NCBI GenBank assembly: GCA_039707465.1
Contig: CM077648.1
Coordinates: 74,952,119-75,016,118, forward strand
Length of the DNA stretch: 64,000 bases
Origin: Rhabdophis nuchalis
Taxonomy: Eukaryota; Chordata; Lepidosauria; Squamata; Natricidae
Reading direction: 5' to 3'
Shown here: positions 24,286-45,929 of the stretch, piece by piece
Layout of the letters: each line of letters opens with the position of its first letter
Numbering within the stretch: position 1 is the stretch's first letter
Program-made: the position numbers and the translations under genes
Notes under the pieces: generated by a model
Seen by the model: the letters and a program-made list of their open reading frames with translations, nothing else
The model's database searches: none
What the model was told of the DNA's origin: nothing

Positions 24286-25826
24286 AAGAAAATGGTAAGT
24301 GAGCACCTGTCTACCCTAGATGAGTTCAAATTATCAGGATCAGATGGACTACATCCCAAGGTTCTGAAGGAATTGGCAGACAAGAGCTCAGAACCACTGA
24401 ACTATATCTTTCAGAGATCCTGGAGCTCCGGGGAACTGCCAGAGGACTGGAAAAGAGTTCATGTGGTTCCCATCTTCAAAAAAGGTCCAGGAAACTACAG
24501 ACCTATCAGCCTGACCTCAATACCAGGAAAGATTCTGGAAAAGATAATTAAGCAACAAATCAGTAAACACCTAGAAGCAAACAAAGTAGTAATCAAAAGC
24601 CAACATGGGTTCGTCAAAAACAGATCATACCAGACTAATATTGCATTCTTTGACAATGTGACAAAATTAGTGGACCAGAGGAATGCTGTCGATGTAATTT
24701 ACTTGACCTTCAGTAAGGCATTTGATAAAGTAGACCATAAACTACTATTGTTAAAATAGAAAAATATGGGTTAGACAGCAACACCACCAGATGGATTCAT
24801 AACTGGCTGACCAATCACATTCAATGTGTAGTTCTCAATGGAACTGCATCTACATGGAGGGAAGTATACAGTGGGGTATCCCAAGGCCCAGTACTCTTCA
24901 ACATCTTCATCAATGATTGGGACAAGGAGATGGATGGGGAACTCATCAAATTTGCAGACAACACCAAGCTAGCAGTAATAGCCAACACTCCAGAAGATAA
25001 GCTTAAGATACAGAAGGATCTTGACAGACTTAACATTGGGCGCTATCTAACAAAATGAAATTCAATGGTGAAAAAAGCAAGGTTCTACATTTAGGCAAGA
25101 AAAACAAAATGTGCAGGTACAGTATATGTGGTACCTTGCTCATAGTAGTAACTGTGAGAGGGATCTTGGAGTCCTAGTGGACAACCATTTAAATATGAGC
25201 CAGCCGTGTGCAGCAGCTGCCAAAAAAGCCAACACAGTTCTAGGCTGCATAAACAGAGGGATAGGATCAAGATCACATGAAGTGTTAATACCACTTTATA
25301 ATGCCTTGGTAAGGCCACACTTGGAATCCATTTTTGGTCACTGCATTATAAAAAATATATTGAGATTCTAGAAAGAGTGCAGAGAAGAGCAACAAAGATG
25401 ATCAGGTGACTGGAGACTAAAACATACGAAGAACAGTTGCTGGAATCAGATATGTCTAGTTTAATGAAAAGAAGGATTAGGGGTGACATTATAGCAGTGT
25501 TCTGAAATCTCAGGGGCTGCCCCAAAGAAGAGGGAGTCAAGCTATTCTCCAAAGCACCGAGGCCGGACAAGAAGCAATGGGTGGAAACTAATCAAAGAGA
25601 GAATCAACCTAGAACTAAGGAGAAATTTCCTGACAATTAGAACAATTAATCAGTGGAACAACTTGACTCCAGAAGTTGTGAATGCTCCAATACTGGAAGT
25701 TTTAAAGAAGATGTTAGATAACCATTTGTCTGAAGTGGTGTAGGGTTTCCTGCCTAAGCAGGGGGTTGGACTAGAAGACCTCCAAGGTCCCTTCCAACTC
25801 TGTCTTTTCTATTCTATTCATGAAGA
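24286..25826 (+). mobile_element. CR1 LINE, 3' half with reverse transcriptase pseudo-ORF
   Basis: An open frame at 24292-24759 encodes RT blocks typical of CR1: SGSDGLHPKVLKEL, LPEDWKRVHVVPIFKKG, NYRPISLTSIPGKILEK, SQHGFVKNRSYQTN and SKAFDKVDHKLL. After a stop the reading continues in other frames (CSGVSQGPVLF-like region near 24870, [15 protein letters not shown] near 25150). The 3' UTR ends with the diagnostic GGTTTCCTGCCTAAGCAGGG and CCCTTCCAACTCTG at 25744-25802. The element is 5' truncated and lacks the endonuclease. Confidence 0.9.
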
Positions 25827-26021
25827 GGGAATTCAAATAAAATGTTAACTTTGCTTAGAAAAGTCTCATTAAATTTATTACTGTTTATGCATTTAAAAGT
25901 GAAACTTGTAAAACTAAATTCTTCTGTACTTAAGGGGTTTGATTTGGTTACGAAACGACAGAAATTTTTTTCAGTACTGAAAATTGCTGGCGGGGCGACT
26001 GAGCTTCAGTTGTATATACTG

Positions 26022-26106
26022 CAGGGGTCTCCAACCTAAAGCTGGCTGGAGAAGTCTGGGAGATGAAGTCCTTCAGACTTAAAGTTGCAAAGGTTGGAGA
26101 CCCCTG
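26022..26106. mobile_element. Fold-back MITE (family A), one arm shortened
   Basis: Ends CAGGGGTCTCCAACC and GGTTGGAGACCCCTG. The left arm lacks most of the usual 60 bp. The flanks GTATATAC (2 bp further out) and GTATATAG nearly match. Confidence 0.8.
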
Positions 26107-26114
26107 GTATATAG

Positions 26115-26739
26115 GAGTCGTAGGAAAAGCCAGCCATTTAGGCGAAAGCAATGGAAAGCAAAGGGGACTTTTAATAAGGAAGAAAGCACCCCAGGAAGCG
26201 CCCGCAGCGATCTGAATTTTCCCTGATGAAAAGTCAAGTTCTAAAGCTCAACTTTAACCCACTCACGAAGACGCATGCGCGTAAGTAGACAACTAGAGAT
26301 AGGAAAAAAGTAGAATGATGATAAATGGCCTACGCCGAGTTCCTGCTTGATTTGATACTGTTTATTCCATTATCCATTATCACTAATTGGAAAAGATGGC
26401 TGTTATACATTCTTGAACTGCCGGTAACATTTATAAATTAAAGAAACAATTATAATTGCGCTGACTCATGGGGAAGCCGCCCAAATGAGAGAGCTGAGTC
26501 GTCCTAATAAAGGCATCAATCAAAGATTCTCTGCCTTGCAAAATCCGATGTTACTTTTAAGTAACCTTGTCTGAACCTAGTGTTTCATTGCAGGCTTTTT
26601 GGCGAAGATGCTACGTGTTTCTTTTTCTTTTTTAGCAATGCAGCCCTATCCGTGTTTCTCAGAAGTTATTAAAGTATAACTGGTTTCGATTAAAAAGTAT
26701 TCTCGGGTATATTCTATTGGTGATATATTCTATAAAAAT
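26115..26739. other. Intergenic, upstream of the TMEM19 CpG block
   Basis: No gene or named repeat seen. Confidence 0.4.
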
Positions 26740-27134
26740 AATCTCACTCTCGTCCTCTGCTGCGCTTTGCGGTTTGCATCAGCAGAGAGAGCAGGGCCAA
26801 ACGATTGACTTGGTTCCTCGTTATTCCCCGGAAGGACGAAACCGCTCGAGATGAATTCGGAAGAATCGACCTTCGTACGAGTCTTCAGGCTGTGCATCTA
26901 TGGCCTCGGGTTAGGGTCGCTTAGGGCTGGCGCGGGGTTCGCCGCTGATGGGGCTCCCTTGCCGTCTTGCTGCTTTGATCCGCGGCTCGCTGGGAAGAGG
27001 ATGGAAGAGTATTGGCCTCCCCAAGAAGGTCGGCTGAAGCCAGGCGAGGCCCCGGTAGCCCTGAGGTGTGTCAGGAAGCGGAGAGGCAAGGCTCTGTCTG
27101 CAGGCTCTCGGCGAGCCGCTCATGCAGTTAGGGC
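26740..27134 (+). promoter_or_regulatory. CpG-rich block, likely TMEM19 promoter or 5' non-coding exon
   Basis: A sharp rise in CpG density in otherwise AT-rich DNA, about 2.2 kb upstream of the first TMEM19 coding exon. The coding exon starts at a splice acceptor, so a non-coding first exon must lie upstream and this is the best candidate. A 117-codon open frame starts at 26851 but resembles nothing I know, and its end lies inside a MITE inserted at 27135. The donor of the first exon cannot be placed by eye. Confidence 0.55.
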
Positions 27135-27279
27135 CAGGGGTCTGCAAAGTTGGCTCTTTGAAGACTGGTGGACTTCAACTCCCAGAATTCCCCACCCAGC
27201 ATAGCTTCCCATAGCTGGCTGGGGAATTCTGGGAGTTGAAGCCCCCCAGTCTTAAAAGAGCCAACTTTGCAGAGCCCTG
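27135..27279. mobile_element. Fold-back MITE (family B variant) at the edge of the TMEM19 CpG block
   Basis: Inverted arms CAGGGGTCTGCAAAGTTGGC and complement; loop CCCAGCATAGCTTCCC. Flanks AGTTAGGG and AGTTAGGC match at 7 of 8 if the left end is shifted by one base. Confidence 0.85.
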
Positions 27280-27631
27280 AGTTAGGCTATGTAAAGGATT
27301 GCAATTAAATAAGCAGCCAGAAGTGGAGGGTAGTGTGGAGGGAGGTATCTTTAAATACGCACACGTGGTATACATAGAGCGAATTCATCGCAGTAATTGA
27401 ACACCTCTGCCCCTTCGCAGAATGCCTGGAAGAAGATGGTGGCAATTGAACTGCTTCCTCGTAGTTTACATTGTTGAGGGCTTTCCTTAGGGGCTCTGGA
27501 TTGGTGTGCTGCCAAAGAGTGCTCTATGGTCCTGTACTGTACATGCCAGAAGTTTTTCCAAGGGATATGTCATATGCCTATTTCCAATATTAAAATGTAT
27601 TGAAAGTAGCCAATGAATTGTATTTAGAATT

Positions 27632-27905
27632 GTAGAAGCAATGGGTGGAAACTAATCAAGGAGAGAAGCAACTTAGAACTGAGGAGAAATTTCCCAACGG
27701 TTAGAACAATTAATCAGTGGAACAGAAATTGCCTCCAGAAGTTGTGAATGCCTCAACATTGGAAGTCTTTAAGAAGATGTTGGATAGCCATTTGTCTGAA
27801 ATGGCATAGGGTTTCCTGCCTAGGCAGGGGGTTGGACTAGGAAAACCTCCAAGATCCCTTCCAACTCTGCTATTGTATTGTATTCCATTGCATTGTATTA
27901 TATAC
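27632..27905 (+). mobile_element. CR1 LINE 3' fragment
   Basis: Contains AAGCAATGGGTGGAAACTAA, GAGGAGAAATTTCC, GGTTTCCTGCCTAGGCAGGG and CCCTTCCAACTCTGCTATTG, then an ATTGT-rich tail. Confidence 0.88.
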
Positions 27906-28159
27906 ATTCTAGATATCTATTTCGATTAGGATTATGCTTTGAGTTTTGCATTGAATTGGTAGTGGATTATTTTTTTAAATATATATTGAAACTTGTAAGT
28001 TAAAGGCAGAGAGTATAGTTGTATGGAAGATGATAACTTTTGACTAGGAACTTGTTTGCACAAGTTCTTGGGGTTTTTTGTTTTAAACAATACAGTGACA
28101 ACAGTTTATAGCCTGTTGCTCCAGATCTCATCTCCCAGTGTAGTTTTAGTAGTCTAGGA

Positions 28160-28294
28160 CAGGGGTCTCCAACCTTTGCAACTTTAAGTCTGAAGGACTT
28201 CAACTCCTAGAATTCTCCAGCCAGCTTTGCTGGCTGGTGAAGTCTGGGAGCTGAAGTCCTTCAGACTTAAAGTTGCAAAGGTTGGAGACCCCTG
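28160..28294. mobile_element. Fold-back hAT MITE (family A)
   Basis: Full-length palindrome with the perfect duplication GTCTAGGA at 28152-28159 and 28295-28302. Confidence 0.92.
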
Positions 28295-28302
28295 GTCTAG
28301 GA

Positions 28303-39592
<11,290 letters not shown>

Positions 39593-41407
39593 AGATAGGT
39601 ATCCACTTGCATTTTTTTTCTTGAAACAAGCTGTGACCTAAAAGATTATCCACCAAAAATCTTTATAATTCTGGACTGGAATACATTCCTGCAACTGTTC
39701 TGAAAGCATGAGGAATCACTAAGTTATTAAAGTGATACTTCCTGCAGCAGTTTTAGGTAGCTAAAACAGACAGAAAGAGGATAACTGATTTAATATTGCT
39801 TCTTAGGTAATAGACGATAGTTATCACTTGAGTTATTACTTGATAGAATATTTGATTGCACTTCATTCTCCATAATCTATTAGGCAAATGGGAACTGGGA
39901 AGACTAAAATAACTTCTGGATAGAATGCCACTTCAGCTAGCTGAATAAGTAAAGGATCTTGGTCTAGTGACTAAACGAAATGCTAAACTTTCTATATTAT
40001 TTTGAAATCTATTTTTTGTGGCGACCTATTGTACTATAGCTAGTGAATTGACCATTCTAGGTACAACATTCAATACAATCACAACTTTGTTTTTTGCTGT
40101 TCAAATATTTTTAAATTTTTGTATGGTATGAAACTTAATACTAACCTGTTGGTGCTTAAAGTTTAAAATTTAATTTATTGGGTTTAAAATATTATGTTTA
40201 AAAAACAAGAATGTATGTTTTGGCCACTGTCTGTAATTACTAGCTATAGTTTTATCCTGGCGTATGGAACAAATACTTGTATTTGTTCAAAATTTGTTTG
40301 ATCTTTGAGATGGATGTTGCATTTTAAATTGTAATATCTTACCACTGATATCTGTATAAATAGGTTTATTTCCTCATAAAGATTGGGCCAAAAGTGAAAT
40401 TCAATTAAACTGAAAGCAACTCTTACTGATAAATTACTTTTTATTTTTCTTGTATAATAAAAAAAAAAATCTATTACAAACGCAATGAAAAATTTGTCAG
40501 GTTTGTTTGCAAGTAGATTCATTTTCCATAGATATATTTGTCATTTTATATAAAAGAAAAAAGGTGGATGCTTCAAAGAGGCTATGCCTACAGTTTTTAA
40601 TATTGTTTGTAGAAATAGACTGTTTTCAGTTGTTTACCTTATCAGTTACAACTGTAGATAAGAATTCACATTAACAAGGAATATGCGTAAAGCAAATTTC
40701 AAGAACCATTTGTAGAAATTTATTAAAACAACACAATATGCACATATGTAATATAGGACACTGGGAATTTCTGCAAAAATTAATATACAAATGTCTGTAA
40801 TATAGACACTGGAATACATGGCATAATAAAGTGAATACAGCACTAACTAGTGTTGACACTAATGTTCTCTTAAACATCTGAATATTTGGATATTTGTTGA
40901 TAGTGGCAAAATAGATAATAAAATCTTAATGCAACTCGAGAAATTGATTGGATTGAATGAAGATCTGGTTAAAATATTATAGATATCAGTAAAGCATTAT
41001 GAACAAATTATAAATAAGAAAAATGGAAAATACAATATTTAATGGGAATGTATGAGTTGGTGAGAAGAATTTAAATTGAAATATTTTCTGTGCCTCGATG
41101 TATTAATACACCATGATAAATAGAGCAAGTAGGTATCTTTTTTGAAAATACATGTAGAAAATGTGTCCCAAATGAGGCTCTTACAAATATGTTCAAATAA
41201 AAATGACTTTAAAGTGGCATTCAGTCTGTTTTGCTTAATCATTACAGAAATAACATTGATATGTTACATTGAGAAAAAACATACAACTTTGATATAATTT
41301 TTTTTTATAGAATTAACACCTTAGCTAGGATCAATTCTAAAAAGTAGCAACTCTTTTTGCTATCGAGAATCATTACAGAAAAGCAAATTATCAACAAGTT
41401 CAACAGG
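39593..41407 (+). other. TMEM19 3' UTR and downstream flank
   Basis: AT-rich sequence after the stop codon with no open frame of note. AATAAA motifs at 40456 and 40825 are candidate polyadenylation signals; the transcript end is not decidable here. Confidence 0.5.
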
Positions 41408-41461
41408 TGGACTGTAAAAGCACAGTGAAGTGGTATATAAGTCTAAGTGCTATTGCTATTA
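41408..41461 (+). mobile_element. Sauria/Squam-type SINE 3' end
   Basis: GTGGACTGTAAAAGC then GTGAAGTGGTATATAAGTCT and AAGTGCTATTGCTATT, the SINE tail only. Confidence 0.8.
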
Positions 41462-41773
41462 TCAAGCTACATTTGCAGAATTGTAGCTGTAGTAGCATTA
41501 AGGAAGGGGGGGAGAAATCTATCTGTTCCATGTACACATACTGTATAATCCTGGAAATAAGGATCTTAGCTTAGTATCTCTTTGATATTCGAATGAGTAG
41601 CAGTACTACTTTAATGTAGCTTCTATTCAAACATGCAATCTATTTTGTCTTTAGCCACTCTTAGAAATGGATTTTGAAAATATAGGTATTTTAGGCTGAT
41701 CCAGATCTTATGTTTTTAACCTTTTATAAAAAAAATACTACTCATGATTATTGATTCTTCCCTTTTCCTAAAG

Positions 41774-41987
41774 CAGTGGTGGGCAAACTCATTAGTTAAC
41801 AGAGCCAAATATCAACAATACCACGATTGAAATTTCTTTTGCGAGCCGGAAGGTGTGGCCTGTTTTGTGGGAGTGGCTCAGGAGTCATGTGACTGGGTGG
41901 GCGTGGCCAACTTGGAAAATGTGAAACTCACTTAGCAATGGTCTTGGTTAGCAACCAAACTTTTGGGCTCAATTGTGGTCATAAGTT

Positions 41988-42034
<47 letters not shown>

Positions 42035-43022
42035 CTTTTTCCATTTCTCTCTTTCTTTCTTTCTTTCTTTCTCTCTGTCTCTTTCTTTCTCTCTGCCTCT
42101 CTTTCTCTTTCCCTCTTTCTCTCTTTCTCTCTCTTTCTCTTGCTTTCTCTCTCTCTCTCTCTCTTTCTCTTTCTTTCTTTCCCTCTTTCTCTCTTTCTCT
42201 CTTTCTCTCTCTCTCGTTTTCTCTCTCTTTCTTCCTTCCTTTCTGTCTCTCTTTTTCTCTTTCTTTCTTTCTCTCTCTATCTCTGTCTCTCTCTCCTTCG
42301 TCCGCCCATCTCTGTCACTCTGTGTGTGTGTGTGTGTCTGTCTGTCTGTCTGTCTGTCTCGCATTCACGCACTTAATCACTCATTCTGTGTCTCTGTCTA
42401 TCCCTTCCTCCCTCCCTCTCTCTCCCTGTCTCTTGTGTGTGTGTCTGTCATTCTCTGATTTCCCCCCTCTCCCTGTCTCTCTCTCTGTGTCTGTGCCTCT
42501 CTCTGTCTGTCTGTCTGCCCCCCACCCCCCGCAGAGCCTCCTCAACCCAGCCCACCCCGCTTACTCATGCTCGCCTTAGCCTGGCCCGCCCGCCGCGCTT
42601 CTTCGCTCACTCAGGCTACTTCCGGGGTGAGAAGGCTTCGTGTGGGGTGGGGAAGGAACGGCGTTCAGTAGCTGACCCACTGGACACCGATTCCCTCCAA
42701 TCGCCCTGGAAGTATCCTGGCTCTCCCGCTCTCCCGCCCGCTCGTTCGCTCAGGCTACTTCCAGGGCTCAGAAGGGTCTGTATGGGGTGGGAAAGAACGG
42801 CATTCAGTAGCTGACCCACTGGACGCCGGTTCCCTCTCCCCGCCCGCGGAGCCTCCGCACCCCCTCGAAGTAGACGAGTGGCCGGCATGCCAGCTGGGGA
42901 GGCTCCACGGGGGAGGGAGGAAGGGAATCGGCGGCTGGTAGGGAGGGTTTCTCTGGCGGGTCCCAGGAGAAAGGGGCCAAAGAGCCGCATGTGGCTCGCG
43001 AGCTGCTTTTTGCCGACCACTG
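41774..43022 (+). mobile_element. Non-autonomous hAT element, 1.25 kb, with large CTTT expansion
   Basis: Ends CAGTGGTGGGCAAAC and TTTGCCGACCACTG, with the perfect 8-bp duplication TCCTAAAG at 41766-41773 and 43023-43030. Subterminal words are GAGCCGGAAGGTGTGG (left) and GAGCCGCATGTGGCTCGCGA (right). The interior contains a CTTT/CT array (41984-42300), TG and TCTG arrays (42318-42360), and a GC-rich block (42520-42960) in which a segment (TTCAGTAGCTGACCCACTGG) is duplicated. No transposase. Confidence 0.93.
41984..42360. repeat. (CTTT)n-derived pyrimidine array with (TG)n and (TCTG)n
   Basis: Almost pure pyrimidine on the plus strand, starting with about a dozen perfect CTTT units then degenerating to CT-rich variants. 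Long open frames here (Phe/Leu/Ser-rich on plus, Glu/Lys/Arg-rich on minus) are artefacts of the repeat. Confidence 0.95.
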
Positions 43023-43030
43023 TCCTAAAG

Positions 43031-43590
43031 CATTTGTGAATGCATTGCCCTGTTAAATCTAACAAATACATTTCAACGTTAGTGAAATAGAGTTGTGTTT
43101 TAAATTTATTCTGTTCGATCCATTGATGTAATGTCAGTATTAATTTCCTCTGGTCCAGAAGTAAACATACTATGTAGGAAGCCAGTACTACTGTTTCTAT
43201 ATATCAAAATTGAGATCTTTCACCAAGCAAATGTGGCTGATATTCCTTCATACGTATCATCATTGAATAAAGAAATTAATTGTATCTGAATATGGAGGAG
43301 TGGAAATGCTAATATACTCTTAGTATAAACATAGTTATGGAGCCTTTAAGTCTGCCTCAAAATTTAAAAAGTTAATGATTTTCATAAAGGTGTTATCATT
43401 GAATAATAACAAATCATGTTTTAAGTTAATGAAAATATTTCAGTATTTCCAAATGAAAGAGACTGAATCCAAAACATTGTGAAAACCTATTTCTCATAAA
43501 AAGAGAAAACAAAAAAATAAGCTGTTACACTAAGACTTTTTTTTTAACACTGATGAAATATGCCATTATAGGCAAACTTATACATCTGAG
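43031..43590. other. Intergenic, nothing recognised
   Basis: AT-rich sequence between the hAT element and the DIRS left end. Confidence 0.4.
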
Positions 43591-43610
43591 TTCTCCGTGG
43601 TTTCAATGGG

Positions 43611-43701
43611 AGAGTCCAGGATGGGGTTATTCTAGCCTGCTAGCTCATTGACTGAATTGAAATTCTGAAGACACGCCTCCTTGCCAATGGTCTCCAGTCT
43701 T
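43611..43701 (+). repeat. DIRS left inverted terminal repeat
   Basis: Core GCCTGCTAGCTCATTGACTG followed by AATTGAAATTCTGAAGACAC; its complement is found at 58839-58929. Confidence 0.85.
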
Positions 43702-44465
43702 TCAATTTAGTCTCAGTTCGCAGGACTGGTTTCCTTGAGCTCTCAGCTCAGGTTGGAAGATTGTTGGATTACTATTTTTAAAACTTTGAATATCAATTTA
43801 ATTGGAAGGAGGATTGGTTTGCTCCTGTGAGGAGCGCTATAGGCACGGTTTGAAGGCTTAATTAGCCCAAGGTAGAGCAATTGTGATTGTATGCGTTGAG
43901 CGCCAGTATTTACCTCAGAAAGACTTTTAGTAGCTGGACAGAGAAATCACACTACTCAATTTTGCAAGTCGATTGCGCGGCAGCTTTAAAGTTGCAAGGA
44001 AAGCGAAAATGACAGCTGCCCTGTGCGCTTGTATCGTCACCAAATTTTAAAGTGAGAATATTGCCTGAGGTGTTGGGATCGGCTAACCAATTCATCTGTT
44101 AGCTGAGCCTTTTTACTGTAGCAGCGGGGGATGGAAAACTGAGGCTTCAGTATTATGAGGCAAGAAAACCTCTCTGACTTTGCCAATGGATTTTCCCGTG
44201 CGCTACTGCAGCAGCCATTAATGGTCAATTTGAACCTCAGCTGCAGCGGTGACCAATTTCTGTGCTATGCTTCATTAGAGTTGGCACGCAATCGTTCTTC
44301 TCAGATGCTCAATTAAGGCAGCGGCCACTTTAATTTTTATAACGGCTACTCCAACGCTCCACTGGCCATTGAATTGCCTCCGGCTGCTATTACATTGTAT
44401 TGAAGAAACATCCATTTAGCCGTGAAATAAAATATGGGGATTTGGCCATTTTGCCTACCCTGTTG
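43702..44465 (+). other. DIRS 5' internal region
   Basis: Unique sequence between the left terminal repeat and the first L2 insertion. It has no long frame; it presumably holds the DIRS 5' leader and perhaps a degraded start of gag. Confidence 0.5.
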
Positions 44466-44870
44466 GATTATTATTATTTTATTATTATTTTTCAAATTTA
44501 TACCCCTCCCTTCTCCTAACAAGGACCCAGGGTGGCACACAGGCAATGTTAAAAAACCATACATAAATACAAAAATACATTATTTAAAAACTATTAAATT
44601 ATATCCCGTGCTAAAAACCCTTATAAAACCCTATGAATTAAAATTTATCCGAATAAAAGTCAGAAACGGGGGGCTATGCTAGGGCGGCTTGTTGGAATAA
44701 ATACGTTTTAAGAAGCTGGCGGAAGAGGCGGAGGTCCGAGGTAGTGCGAAAATTGGGGGGTAGGTTGTTCCAGAGGGGTGGGCCCGCCACAGAGAAGGCC
44801 CTTTCCCTGGGCATCGCCAACCGGCATTGCCCGGCCGACGGTACCCGGAGAAGGCCCTCTCTGTATTATA
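44466..44870 (-). mobile_element. L2 LINE 3' fragment, antisense, in DIRS
   Basis: (ATT)n tail, TTATACCCCTCCCTTCTCC and GGACCCAGGGTGGCACACAG, then the end of the L2 ORF in antisense. Flanks GGCCATTTTGCCTACCCTGT (44442-44461) and GGCCACTTCAGCCTACCCTG (44879-44898) look like a diverged target duplication. Confidence 0.8.
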
Positions 44871-45194
44871 GGGATTCAGGCCACTTCAGCCTACCCTGTG
44901 TGATATTTACCTGTTCTGCTGGCAGCGCCTATTTACACAGTCTGATCCAGTCAGACACAACTATTGACTAACTTAATTACTGTTGTTAGATGATGTGTAA
45001 GTACTGTCATTGCAGAAAGCAATAATCATTCCAAGTCATTACTTCTTTATGATTATATTCTAAATAATAGTTGATTAATACAACTTAATCTTTTTTCAGT
45101 CATTATTTATAGTTTATATCCAAATTTCTTTTAATAAAACAACGGTACATATATATATCATTAAGCAAAATCCATTATCCTTTCATTATGTTTC

Positions 45195-45923
45195 AAAAAA
45201 ATCAAATTCAAATTCAAATTTATTAACCGCACCCTCTCCCCACAGGGACCCGGGGCGGTGCACAGGAAAAGCTAAAAACAATATACAATAAATACAAAAT
45301 ACATACTTTAAAATAAAATTAAACAGTATTACCCGTGCTAAAAATAATTAAGATTAAGAACCCATTAAAATATTTGGAAACAATAGACAGAGAGAACTAT
45401 TCAAGGCCGGCCAGTCGAAAGAAATAGGTCTTCAATTTTGCACGGAAGGAGCGGAGGTCAGTGGTCGTTCTAATATCAGGGGGAAGGTCGTTCCAGAGGG
45501 CCGGGCCCGCCACAGAGAGAGCCCTTCCCCTGGGCGTCGCCCGCTGACAAAGTCTAGTGGACGGCACCCGGAGAAGTCCCTCTCTGTGGGAGCGAATCGG
45601 TCGTGAGGATGTGTGGGGCAGGATCCGATCTCGCAGATAGCTAGGTCCCGAGCCATGGAGCGCTTTGAAGATGATAACTAACACCTTGAAGCGCACCCGG
45701 AAGACGACAGGTAGCCAGTGCAGCTCGCGCAAGAGCGGTGTAACGTGGGTGAACCTGGTGGTCCCCATAATTGCTCGCGCGGCTGCATTCTGAACTAACT
45801 GAAGCCTCCGGGTGCACCTCAAGGGGAGCCCCATGTAGAGAGAGTTACAATAGTCCAGTTGGGATGTCACGAGGGCATGAGTGACTGTGCGAAGGGCGTC
45901 CCGATCCAATAGGGGGCGCAATT
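45195..45923 (-). mobile_element. L2 LINE 3' fragment with 174-codon open frame
   Basis: The minus-strand frame 45921-45397 encodes the L2 ORF C-terminus (LDYCNSLYMGLPL, VQNAAARAIMG, LHWLPVVFRVRFKVL, GPALWNDLPPDIRTTTDL, stop). The 3' UTR and an AAATTTGAATTTGAATTTGA-type tail lie at 45195-45260. The sequence is close to the L2 at 50140, so this is a young, 5'-truncated copy. Confidence 0.9.
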
Positions 45924-45929
45924 TGTTGT

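Noticed and set aside
26851..27204. 117-codon frame at the CpG block
   Set aside because: No recognisable homology, and its end lies in a MITE; more likely 5' UTR than a gene.
41938..42579. 213-codon Ser/Leu/Phe-rich frame and its antisense Glu/Lys/Arg frame
   Set aside because: Produced by the CTTT/CT microsatellite; no start context or homology.
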